Of a DNA stretch of 64,000 nt, positions 48,501 to 55,160 are shown piece by piece. Positions within the stretch are counted from its first letter, which is position 1. Each line of letters starts with the position of its first letter. The stretch spans positions 1,026,001 to 1,090,000 of the forward strand of contig BSQZ01000068.1 of the NCBI GenBank assembly GCA_033239005.1. The letters are read 5' to 3'. This DNA is from Lamellibrachia satsuma. Taxonomy: Eukaryota; Annelida; Polychaeta; Sabellida; Siboglinidae. A program made the position numbers and the translations under genes. The notes below the pieces were generated by a model that saw only the letters and a program-made list of their open reading frames with translations, ran no database searches and was not told the origin of the DNA.

Positions 48501-51500
48501 CAACCAACGGTGGTACTGAGAGCCATTGCCACATATTACATCCTACAACCAGCTGTGGAACTGAGAGCCATGGCCACATATTACATCCTAAACCTGGCGG
48601 TGGTAGTGAGAGCCATGGCCACGTATAACATCCTACAACCATTACAGTGGTAGTGAGAGCCATGGCCAAGTATTACATCCTACATCCTGGCGGTGATACG
48701 GAGAGCCACGGCTGCGTATTGCATCCTACAACCAGTGGTGGTGGTACTGAGAGCCATGGCCACATATTACATCCTACAACTGGCGGTGGTACTGAGAACC
48801 ATAGCTGCGTATTACATCCTACAACTGGCGGTGGTACTGAGAACCATGGCCACATATTACATCCTACAACTGGCGGTGGTACTGAGAACCATGGCTGCAT
48901 ATTACATCCTACAACCGGTGGTGGTACTGAGAGCCATGACCACATATTACATCCTACAACCGGCGGTGGTACTGAGAGCCATGACCACATATTACATCCT
49001 ACAACCAGTGGTGGTACTGAGAGCCATGACCACATATTACATCCTACAACCGGTGGTGGTACTGAGAGCCATGACCACATATTACATCCTACAACCGGTG
49101 GTGGTACTGAGAGCCATGACCACATATTACATCCTACAACCGGCGGTGGTACTGAGAGCCATGACCACATATTACATCCGTGGCCATGGCTCTCACTACC
49201 ACCGCCAGGTTTAGGATGTAATATGTGGCCATGGCTCTCAGTTCCACTGCTGGTTGTAGGATGTAATATGTGGCAATGGCTCTCAGTACCACCGTTGGTT
49301 GTAGGATGTAATATGTGGCCATGGCTCTCACTACCACCGTAATGGTTGTAGGATGTAATACGTGGTCATGGCTCCGCGGCCATGGCTCTCTGTACCACTG
49401 CCAGGTTGTAGGATGTAATACGCGGCCATAGCTCTCAGTACCACCACCAAGTTGTAAGATGTAACATGTGACCATGGCTCTCAGTACCACCGCTAGGTTG
49501 TAGGATGTAATATGCGGCCATAGCTCTCAGTACCACCGCTAGGTTGTATGATGTAATACGTGGCGGTGATACGGAGAGCCACGGCTGCGTATTGCATCCT
49601 ACAACCGGCGGTGGTGGTACTGAGAGCCATGACCACATATTACATCATAAAACCGGCGGTGGTACTAAGAGCCATGGCTGCGTATTACATCCTACAACCA
49701 GCGGTGGTACTGAGAGCCATAGCTGCGTATTACATCCTACAACCGGTGGTGGTACTGCGAGCTATGGACGCATATTACATCTTACAACCGGCGGTGGTAC
49801 TAAGAGCCATGGCTGCATACTACACCCTACAACTGGCAGTGATACTGACAGCCATGGCTGCATACTACACCCTACAACCTGGTGGTGGTACTGAGAGCCA
49901 TGGCCGCGTATTACATCCTACAACCAGTGGTGGAACTGAGAGCCATGGCCGCATATTACATCCTAAACCTGGTGGTGGTACTGAGAGCCATACCCATATA
50001 TTACATCCTACAACCATTACGGTAGTAGTGAGAGCCATGGCCATGTATTACATCCAACATCCTGGCGGTGGTACTGAGAGCTCTGGCCACATATTACATC
50101 CTACAACCTGGTGGTGGTACTGAGAGCCACGGCCACGTATTACATCATACAACCTAGCGGTGGTACTGAGAGCCATGGCCACATGTTACATCTTACAACT
50201 TGGTGGTGGTACTGAGAGCTATGGCCGCGTATTACATCCTACAACCTGGCAGTGGTACAGAGAGCCATGGCCGCGTATTTCATCCTACAACCTGGCAGTG
50301 GTACTGAAAGCCAAGGCCGCACATTACATCCTACAACCCGGTGGTGGTGTTGAGAGCCATGGCCACATGTTACATCCTACAACTGGCGGTGGTACTGAGA
50401 GCCACAGCTGCGTATATTACATCCTACAACCTGGCGGTGGTACAGAGAGCCATGGCCGCATATTACATCCTACAACCATTACGGTGGTAGTAAGAGCCAT
50501 GGCCACATATTACATCCTACATCCTGGCAGTGGTACTGAGAGCCATGGCCACATATTACATCCTACAACCATTATGGTGGTAGTAAGAGCCATGGCCACA
50601 TATTACATCCTACATCCTGGCAGTGGTACGGAGAGCCACGGCTGCGTATTGCATCCTATAACCATTACGGTGGTAGTGAGAGCCATGGCCACGTATTACA
50701 TCCTACATCCTGGCGGTGGTACTGAGAGCCATGGCCACGTATTAATCCTACAACCATTATGGTGGTAGTGAGAGCCATGGCCACGTATTACATCCTACAA
50801 CCATTATGGTGGTACTGAGAGCCATGGCCACATATTACATCCTACAACCATTACGGTGGTAATAAGAGCCATGGCCACGTATTACATCCTACATCCTGGC
50901 GGTGGTACTGAGAGCCATGGCCACGTATTACATCCTACAACCGGTGGTGGTACTGAGAGCCATGGCCACGTATTACATCCTACAACTGGTGGTGGTACTG
51001 AGAGCCATGACCACGTATTACATCCTACAACCATTACGGTGGTAGTGAGAGAGCCATAACTGCGTATTACATCCTACCAGACTAGGTGGTGGTACTATGG
51101 AGAGCCACGGCTGCGTATTGCATCCTACAACCGGCGGTGGTGGTACTGAGAGCCATGACCACATATTACATCATACAACCGGTGGTGGTACTAAGAGCCA
51201 TGGCTGCGTATTACATCCTACAACCAGCGGTGGTACTGAGAGCCATAGCTGCGTATTACATCCTACAACCGGTGGTGGTACTGAGAGCCATGGCTGCGTA
51301 TTACATCCTACAACCGGCGGTGGTGGTACTGAGAGCCATGACCACATATTACATCATACAACCGGCGGTGGTGGTACTGAGAGCCATGACCACATATTAC
51401 ATCCTACAACCAGTGGTGGTACTGAGAGCCATGACCACATATTACATCCTAAAACCGGTGGTGGTACTGAGAGCCATGACCACATATTACATCCTACAAC

Positions 51501-54500
51501 CAGTGGTGGTACTGAGAGCCATGACCACATATTACATCCTACAACCAGCGGTGGTACTAAGAGCCATGACCACATATTACATCCTACAACCTGGTGGTGG
51601 TACTATGAGCCATGGCTGTGTATTACATCCTACAACTGGCTGTGGTACTAAGAGCCATAGCTGCGTATTACCTCCTACAACTGGTGGTGGTACTGAGAGC
51701 CATGGCTGCGTATTACATCCTACAACCGGTGGTGGTACTGAGAGCCATGGCTGCGTATTACATCCTACAACTGGTGGTGGTACTGAGAGCCATGGCTGCG
51801 TATTACATCCTACAACCGGTGGTGGTACTGAGAGCCATGGCTGCGTATTACATCCTACAACCGGTGGTGGTACTGAGAGCCATGGCTGCGTATTACATCC
51901 TACAACCGGTGGTGGTACTGAGAGCCATGGCTGCGTATTACATCCTACAACCGGTGGTGGTACTGAGAGCCATAGCTGCGTATTTCATCCTACAACCGGT
52001 GGTGGTACTGAGAGCCATGGCTGCGTATTACATCCTACAACCGGTGGTGGTACTGAGAGCCATAGCTGCGTATTACATCCTACAACCGGTGGTGGTACTA
52101 AGAGCCATGGCTGCGTATTACATCCTACAACCGGTGGTGGTACTAAGAGCCATGGCTGCGTATTACATCCTACAACTGGTGGTGGTACTAAGAGCCATGG
52201 CTGCATATTACATCCTACAACCGGTGGTGGTACTAAGAGCCATGGCTGCGTATTACATCCTACAACTGTGGTGGTACTAAGAGCCATGGCTGCGTATTAC
52301 ATCCTACAACCGGTGGTGGTACTATGAGCCATGGCTGCGTATTACATCCTACAACTGTGGTGGTACTATGAGCCATGGCTGCGTATTACATCCTACAACT
52401 GGTGGTGGTACTATGAGCCATGGCTGCGTATTACATCCTACAACTGGTGGTGGTACTAAGAGCCATAGCTGCGTATTACATCCTACAACTGGTGGTGGTA
52501 CTATGAGCCATGGCTGCGTATTACATCCTACAACTGTGGTGGTACTATGAGCCATGGCTGCGTATTACATCCTACAACTGGTGGTGGTACTAAGAGCCAT
52601 AGCTGCGTATTACATCCTACAACTGGTGGTGGTACTATGAGCCATGGCTGCGTATTACATCCTACAACTGGTGGTGGTACTAAGAGCCATAGCTGCGTAT
52701 TACATCCTACAACTGTGGTGGTACTAAGAGCCATAGCTGCGTATTACATCCTACAACTGGTGGTGGTACTATGAGCCATGGCTGCGTATTACATCCTACA
52801 ACTGGTGGTGGTACTAAGAGCCATAGCTGCGTATTACATCCTACAACTGTGGTGGTACTAAGAGCCATAGCTGCGTATTACATCCTACAACTGGTGGTGG
52901 TACTAAGAGCCATAGCTGCGTATTACATCCTACAACTGTGGTGGTACTAAGAGCCATGACTGCGTATTACATCCTACAACTGTGGTGGTACTAAGAGCCA
53001 TAGCTGCGTATTACATCCTACAACTGTGGTGGTACTAAGAGCCATAGCTGCGTATTACATCCTACAACTGGTGGTGGTACTAAGAGCCATAGCTGCGTAT
53101 TACATCCTACAACTGGTGGTGGTAATTATTTGTGAAATAATTCTAAAATGAGACAAGCAAAACATTTAATTGTGCAGGTAGATATGAAAGTAACCCTTCC
53201 TTGCCGACATGTGTTCTCACTGTTCACATTGGGAGTGGCGTAAATTTACACTAGTTTTAATGCCACAATGGCCAGAGATGCTTTAAATGCATCGTGGTTA
53301 CCTAGGAAAGACAAGTTTGTTTACTAGTGGTAGGGGTTGTCGAACAGTTGTTTACTAGGGGTAGGGGTTGTCGAACAGTTGTTCACTAGCGGTTGGGTTG
53401 TCGAACAGTTGTTTACTTGGGGTTGGGGTTGTCCAACAGTTGTTTACTTGGGTTAGGAGTTGTCCAACAGTCGTTTACTTTGGGTAGAGGTTGTCCAATA
53501 GTTGCAACATTAAACTATTGCTGTTATTATATTATCAAAAAACATATGGCCCCTCTTCTGTTTGGAGTTCAGCTCATGTAATCTCTGTGCAAAGCATCAC
53601 GGGTATACAAGCGTTCTTGCATATTTTCATGCTTAAAAAAATCCAAACTCAAAAAAGCTTTTCTTATGCTGTTCAACTTTCTCTGCATGAACTCATGTTA
53701 TATCACAATTGCCTGTACACACATGCGTAGTAGGGTCAACAGCTGAACCAAACAGAAAATGTCCAAGTTTCTAAGAAATAAACGTGTTTAACAAGATTTA
53801 ACAAAATTTGCCATCCAAGCCAAAGGCCTAGATGGCAAGTGGACAAGGAAGCCATTGGCTTATCGAGAGTCCAACAATGTTCACCTACTTATAACCCGCC
53901 CTCCTGAGATATGTGTCAACCTTGTTTTTAAACATATTCACGCTGCTAGCAGTTACACAATCTGTAGACAATTTGATCCTTTACTAATTTTACCTCATGT
54001 CCTCTAGTTCTGCCATCCTTCTTGAGTGAGAAAAACATATTTCTATCAATATTTTCATACCCATTCAATATCTTAAAAACTTAAATCTGATCTCCTCTTA
54101 ACCTCCTTGTCTCTAGAGTTGTTAAACCACATTCTTTCAGGCGTTCTTCATAACTAAGGTCTCTAAGTTCTGGAACCATTTTAGTTGCTCTCCTTTGTAT
54201 GCGTTCAAGCGTATCTATATCCTTCTTACGATATGGTCTCCATGCTTGTATACAGTATTCTAAATGAGGTCTATTGCTTTATAAAGAGGTATAATTAACT
54301 TTTTTCCCTTGTATGTTATGTTTCTTCTAATCAATCCAAGAATTTGATTACCCTTTGAAGCTGCAATACCACACTGCTCTGAAACTTCCATATCAGCGCT
54401 TATTGTAACTCCTAAGTCCTTTTCTTTTACAGTAGTACCCAGAACAGTATCTCCCATTTTATAGTTTACATTCAAGTTCCCATGTCCTGTATGTAGGCAT

Positions 54501-55160
54501 TTACATTTCCCAAAATTGAACAGCATCTGCCATTTCTCAGACCATTTCACTAATCTGTCTAGATCGTTTTGTAAATGTTGTTTATCACCATCAGTATTAA
54601 CCTTTCTAAACAGTTTTGTGTCATCCGCAAATTTCAGTACGTTACTTGTTATACTGTCGTCCAAGTCATTGATATAAATTAAGAATAATATAGGTCCTAA
54701 TACTGATCCTTGAGGTACCCCACTCAAAACCGATTTCCAATTTCAAACTTCTCCATCTACTACAACTCGTTGTCTTGTGTTGGTGGATTGAATGTTTCTA
54801 AACTGTAGGGTACGGAAGAACTTCCGATGTCACTGTGGGAAGAGCTACAAGTCCATACCAGGGTTTCGTTCACACTGCATGATACACCATCCAACAGTGG
54901 ATTTCTGGAATATTCTGCAACGAGTGAAGCCACCATTCCATAAGCATGGCACTACCATCCAAGAGACACTAATCACGCCAATGCAGATTGCATCAATGAG
55001 AAGTGTAGCACACAAAACGGAGCCACAGATTGGAAGTGAGACTCACTCACTCGACTCCATCGCCTGTCAGGCTATCGACCCGATGTCACTTGTGGTTTCA
55101 CTTCCAACAGCTGAAACTGCAGTCATTCTTAACAAGTTGCCTGAAAGTGCACTTGAGTAA
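20679..55160 (+). CDS. JAZF1: JAZF1 (TAK1/NR2C2-associated zinc-finger cofactor), complete
   Basis: JAZF1 is a nuclear zinc-finger cofactor that binds the orphan receptor NR2C2 and is linked to the NuA4/TIP60 complex in vertebrates. Coding exons are 20679-20793, 21763-21835, 25111-25199, 26310-26406, 46313-46441 and 54809-55160, all GT-AG, giving 284 residues. Domains: an N-terminal C2H2 finger (C14, C19, H32, H37), a DPRALERQ segment, a variable serine-rich linker, an acidic SEFDEDEV motif with NDSWTT, a near-invariant finger (C140, C145, H158, H163 in [20 protein letters not shown]) and a last finger (C175, C177, H190, H194 or H195). Human JAZF1 has 243 residues; the difference is a C-terminal extension of unknown role. 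The ATG at 20679 gives the conserved N terminus. Introns 2, 4 and 5 are very long and full of mobile DNA. ATP5MC lies head to head upstream. Confidence 0.97.
21763..21835 (+). CDS. JAZF1: JAZF1 exon 2
   Basis: Acceptor TTTTCTAG, donor GTAGCC. Encodes [20 protein letters not shown] then SYILR, aligning with human DTDPRVLEKQELQQP and LSYINR. Confidence 0.94.
21931..22016. repeat. (CA)n followed by (TA)n microsatellite
   Basis: About ten CA units run into about 32 TA units in JAZF1 intron 2. The tract ends directly at GGGGAAGGTCGGGTATATTGG. Confidence 0.97.
22331..22388. repeat. (TA)n microsatellite
   Basis: About 29 TA dinucleotides. The 310 bases between this tract and the previous one contain four copies of TATTGGACCA or its complement. 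Confidence 0.95.
23115..23565 (+). repeat. Approximately 48-bp minisatellite
   Basis: Eight to nine copies of a unit made of GAGGATCTAAATGGTCTGAA, GAGAAGGGAGG and CACTTGGTCACATGT, with length variants. The last copy runs into the integrase pseudogene. Confidence 0.9.
23575..24460 (+). pseudogene. Integrase-derived (KRBA2/SCAND3-like) C-terminal pseudogene
   Basis: The open part reads [20 protein letters not shown] then [12 protein letters not shown], the end of the integrase core seen in KRBA2- and SCAND3-like proteins derived from Ginger/Gypsy-type integrases. After a diverged acidic linker comes [20 protein letters not shown] and [10 protein letters not shown] frameshift near 24126 shifts to [20 protein letters not shown], then a further frame carries [14 protein letters not shown] and [12 protein letters not shown] cysteine-rich end ([10 protein letters not shown], stop, [15 protein letters not shown]) follows. 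At least two frameshifts and one stop show it is dead. It lies in JAZF1 intron 2, sense orientation. Confidence 0.8.
24690..25062. mobile_element. Degenerate CCAATTA-type hAT MITE
   Basis: Begins near TTCCAATTGTATAATTGTAA and ends TTGTAATTGGACATAGCCC, matching the termini of 58526-59872 with decay. Long runs of TAATTGTAATTGA-like sequence lie between. No target duplication could be recognised. Confidence 0.5.
25111..25199 (+). CDS. JAZF1: JAZF1 exon 3
   Basis: Acceptor TATGTTGCAG, donor GTAAGA. Encodes [20 protein letters not shown] and ends SNTPTG, aligning with human FMTDAARREQESLKKK and SSTPTGS. The middle is shorter than in human. Confidence 0.92.
25265..26040. mobile_element. hAT MITE with CAGGGTTG termini
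   Basis: Left end CAGGGTTGAAAAAATCATGA, right end complementary (CAACCCTG at 26033-26040), each followed by runs of GATTTAAATCA. Flanks CCGAGAGT (25257-25264) and CTGAGAGT (26041-26048) differ by one base and fit an 8-bp target duplication. It lies 66 bases after JAZF1 exon 3. The right half from 25490 recurs at 58636-59225. Confidence 0.8.
26310..26406 (+). CDS. JAZF1: JAZF1 exon 4 (acidic motif)
   Basis: Acceptor GCTTTGTAG, donor GTAGCT. Encodes [20 protein letters not shown] then [12 protein letters not shown], aligning with human GSEYDEEEV and SDESWTT. Confidence 0.94.
26495..26552. repeat. (TGCG)n / (TG)n microsatellite
   Basis: GTGCGTGCGTGCGTGCG followed by GTGTGTGTGCATGCG and GTGTGCATGCATGC. 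Confidence 0.9.
26560..27115 (-). mobile_element. LINE C-terminal fragment
   Basis: The - strand reads [20 protein letters not shown] and [15 protein letters not shown], then [12 protein letters not shown] and a piece with [11 protein letters not shown], the usual tail of a reverse transcriptase ORF. Frameshifts and stops are present. It lies in JAZF1 intron 4, antisense. Confidence 0.7.
27890..28620 (-). mobile_element. LINE reverse transcriptase fragment
   Basis: The - strand gives [17 protein letters not shown], the palm entry motif of L2/Rex-like reverse transcriptases, and weaker pieces on both sides (VNVNGGAA near 27950). Stops are frequent. It could be a second family rather than the upstream part of the 26560 fragment. 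Confidence 0.6.
29420..30337 (-). pseudogene. Transposase-like protein, C-terminal part (FFATSHGKG family)
   Basis: Reading from 30337 downward, frame changes included: [38 protein letters not shown] and [37 protein letters not shown], an in-frame stop near 29905, [18 protein letters not shown], then [20 protein letters not shown] and KRYVW. After a frameshift near 29700 a tail [16 protein letters not shown] and [11 protein letters not shown] follows. Acidic residues in QVDFS, WSDG and VDGIGG recur in the second copy at 40300-41690 and could be an RNase H-like catalytic triad; that is inference. It is inactive by stop and frameshifts. Confidence 0.7.
30338..33202 (-). mobile_element. hAT element nested in the FFATSHGKG transposon
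   Basis: CAGGGGTCTC at 30338 and its complement GAGACCCCTG ending at 33202/33203 are inverted termini, with subterminal similarity around GGCATGGG versus GACGCGCCATGCG. GCTACCTT is repeated on both sides (30330-30337 and 33203-33210), with one base shared with the right terminus. The interrupted host frame reads RLSKVA before the site and VAEEGT after it, so removing the element restores continuity. It carries a two-exon gene on the - strand. Confidence 0.78.
31669..32849 (-). CDS. Short hAT-derived protein: NLS exon plus hAT dimerisation domain
   Basis: Two exons: 32849-32787 (21 codons, [18 protein letters not shown] then CQN, donor GTAAGT) and 32160-31669 (acceptor TTTTTACAG, stop TAA), phase 0, 184 residues with no stop or shift. 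Exon 1 has a basic nuclear signal and the N-terminal IRNFF motif usual in ZNF862-like hAT proteins. Exon 2 has a Thr/Ser-rich start, then the dimerisation region [20 protein letters not shown] followed by CERTFSVQN and LRSRLS. The BED finger and RNase H catalytic core are absent, so it cannot transpose alone. It may be a deletion derivative or a regulatory product. Splicing is predicted, not shown. Confidence 0.7.
33204..34098 (-). pseudogene. Transposase-like protein, N-terminal part (FFATSHGKG family)
   Basis: Reading from 34098 downward: a coiled-coil-like stretch [20 protein letters not shown] and [13 protein letters not shown], then after a frameshift [60 protein letters not shown] and CNYHENF. 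Next come [12 protein letters not shown] and [27 protein letters not shown] and the CWF-N-C spacing suggest a metal-binding module. Two frameshifts interrupt it, and the hAT at 33202 cuts it off from the rest. Confidence 0.68.
34619..35134. other. Intronic, nothing recognised
   Basis: AT-rich JAZF1 intron 4 sequence with a (T)9 tract near 35010. No reading frame or repeat of note. Confidence 0.5.
35135..35563 (+). repeat. 37-bp minisatellite containing a hAT terminus
   Basis: About 11-12 copies of a 37-bp unit made of AGATATTTGATATGTGGTAG, TCAGGGGCGGATCCACC. The CAGGGGCGGATCCA portion is the same as the hAT terminus that follows at 35564, so the array looks like repeated copies of the terminus plus its flank. 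Confidence 0.9.
35564..38500 (-). pseudogene. hAT transposase pseudogene (ZMYM/DUF4371-like)
   Basis: A terminus CAGGGGTGGATCCAGGA starts at 35564. On the - strand from 38490: three acidic/serine repeats, then a TTF-type zinc-finger region ([31 protein letters not shown]), the DUF4371-like [20 protein letters not shown] and IALRGHRDD. Further down comes the dimerisation end: [34 protein letters not shown] and [15 protein letters not shown]. Many stops and frameshifts lie between. The second terminus was not found. It lies in JAZF1 intron 4, antisense. Confidence 0.78.
38110..38480 (-). repeat. 117-bp tandem repeat inside the hAT transposase N terminus
   Basis: About 2.7 copies, each of 39 codons on the - strand: [37 protein letters not shown]. 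The repeat length is a multiple of three and the frame is kept, so the expansion arose in a coding context. Confidence 0.85.
39496..39662. repeat. (TA)n/(TG)n compound microsatellite
   Basis: TA runs broken by (GT)n and TATATGTATG segments and three ATATTTATA interruptions. It ends directly at GGGGCATTCCATG, the start of the next mobile element. Confidence 0.95.
39663..41790 (+). mobile_element. Second [15 protein letters not shown] transposon, right end lost
   Basis: Left end GGGGCATTCCATGCC resembles the terminus GGGCAATTCCATG of the 28781-34618 element. An inner inverted pair of about 100 bp (39899-40000 and 41671-41770) shares AAAAGTCATGTAACCTCAGA and ATAAAACAC blocks. The + strand carries a transposase-like pseudogene. 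The right terminus is missing where the CR1 element begins. Confidence 0.62.
40300..41690 (+). pseudogene. Transposase-like pseudogene (FFATSHGKG family), second copy
   Basis: In order and across frameshifts: [16 protein letters not shown], a stretch with [28 protein letters not shown], then [16 protein letters not shown] and [16 protein letters not shown], then [20 protein letters not shown] and AKVRTVPGT. The last part, after a stop, is [20 protein letters not shown] and [20 protein letters not shown], a C-terminal region not seen in the 29420 copy. The two copies differ widely in sequence yet keep the same three motif blocks in the same order. Confidence 0.7.
41815..45380 (+). mobile_element. 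CR1-like non-LTR retrotransposon, near full length, degenerate
   Basis: ORF1 region: a Cys-containing start ([20 protein letters not shown]) and an SGNH esterase-like domain with [20 protein letters not shown] at 42366 and VDLWGC-like [20 protein letters not shown] at 42715, typical of CR1 ORF1. ORF2 region: endonuclease pieces [34 protein letters not shown] and [13 protein letters not shown]. Reverse transcriptase pieces are [33 protein letters not shown] and [20 protein letters not shown]. The FADD catalytic box is deleted between VLE and SVFRKV near 44540. The 3' end has TTGGACTCTCAATAAGCCAA. Many frameshifts. JAZF1 intron 4, sense. Confidence 0.88.
45381..46312. other. End of JAZF1 intron 4, nothing recognised
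   Basis: No transposon motif, array or exon identified up to the exon 5 acceptor. Confidence 0.5.
46313..46441 (+). CDS. JAZF1: JAZF1 exon 5 (conserved C2H2 finger)
   Basis: Acceptor GTGAAATTGCAG, donor GTGAGT. Encodes [20 protein letters not shown] and then [20 protein letters not shown] to KEIR. Human differs by only a few residues in the finger. Confidence 0.97.
46741..46990 (+). mobile_element. Possible tRNA-derived SINE
   Basis: GGGGCGCAGTAGCTTGGTGG and TTCACCTGCTGCC resemble a tRNA 5' half with an A box (TAGCTTGGTGGT). ATTTCGTTCACCCC about 60 bases later is a weak B box. The body continues to GGAAGGGCGCTGCATCAGCA. Position and boxes suggest a SINE, but no second copy is present in the window to prove it. 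Confidence 0.4.
46996..53123 (+). repeat. 6.1-kb minisatellite array, unit about 45 bp
   Basis: Roughly 135-140 copies of a unit made of ATTACATCCTACAACCGGTG, GTGGTACTGAGAGCC and ATGGCTGCGT, with 42- and 44-bp variants. The left half is diverse, with higher-order duplications; the right part (about 51660-53120) is nearly homogeneous. An inverted block lies at 49180-49561. As 45 is a multiple of three and the unit lacks stops in three frames, long ORFs such as ([15 protein letters not shown])n and ([15 protein letters not shown])n arise. It lies in JAZF1 intron 5 and is judged noncoding. Confidence 0.96.
49180..49561 (-). repeat. Inverted block inside the 45-bp array
   Basis: At 49179/49180 the repeat switches to its complement (TGGCCATGGCTCTCACTACC) for about nine units and returns at 49561/49562 (TGGCGGTGATACGGAGAGCC). 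The inverted units match the left-array subtypes (TACCACCACCAAGTTGTAAG corresponds to the variant at 47410). Confidence 0.92.
53318..53505 (+). repeat. Short 31-33-bp tandem repeat
   Basis: Six diverged copies of GTTTACTAGGGGTAGGGG plus TTGTCGAACAGTT, in JAZF1 intron 5. Confidence 0.85.
53820..54783 (-). mobile_element. CR1-like element, 5'-truncated
   Basis: The - strand reads [20 protein letters not shown], then [40 protein letters not shown] and [16 protein letters not shown], open for 155 residues with an intact FADD box. The tail ends in the same 3' sequence as the copy at 45380. The 5' truncation is about 25 bases before the JAZF1 exon 6 acceptor, antisense to the gene. Confidence 0.9.
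54809..55160 (+). CDS. JAZF1: JAZF1 exon 6 (last finger and C-terminal extension)
   Basis: Acceptor TAAACTGTAG, stop TAA at 55158-55160. Encodes [20 protein letters not shown] and [13 protein letters not shown], then about 85 residues without recognised motif ([35 protein letters not shown]). Human ends soon after the finger, so most of this exon is lineage-specific. Confidence 0.93.

Noticed and set aside
46923..52774. Long ORFs (up to 413 codons) in the 45-bp array as protein-coding genes
   Set aside because: They follow from a stop-free unit whose length is a multiple of three, are open in several frames and on both strands, have no start context or splice structure, and lie in a JAZF1 intron.
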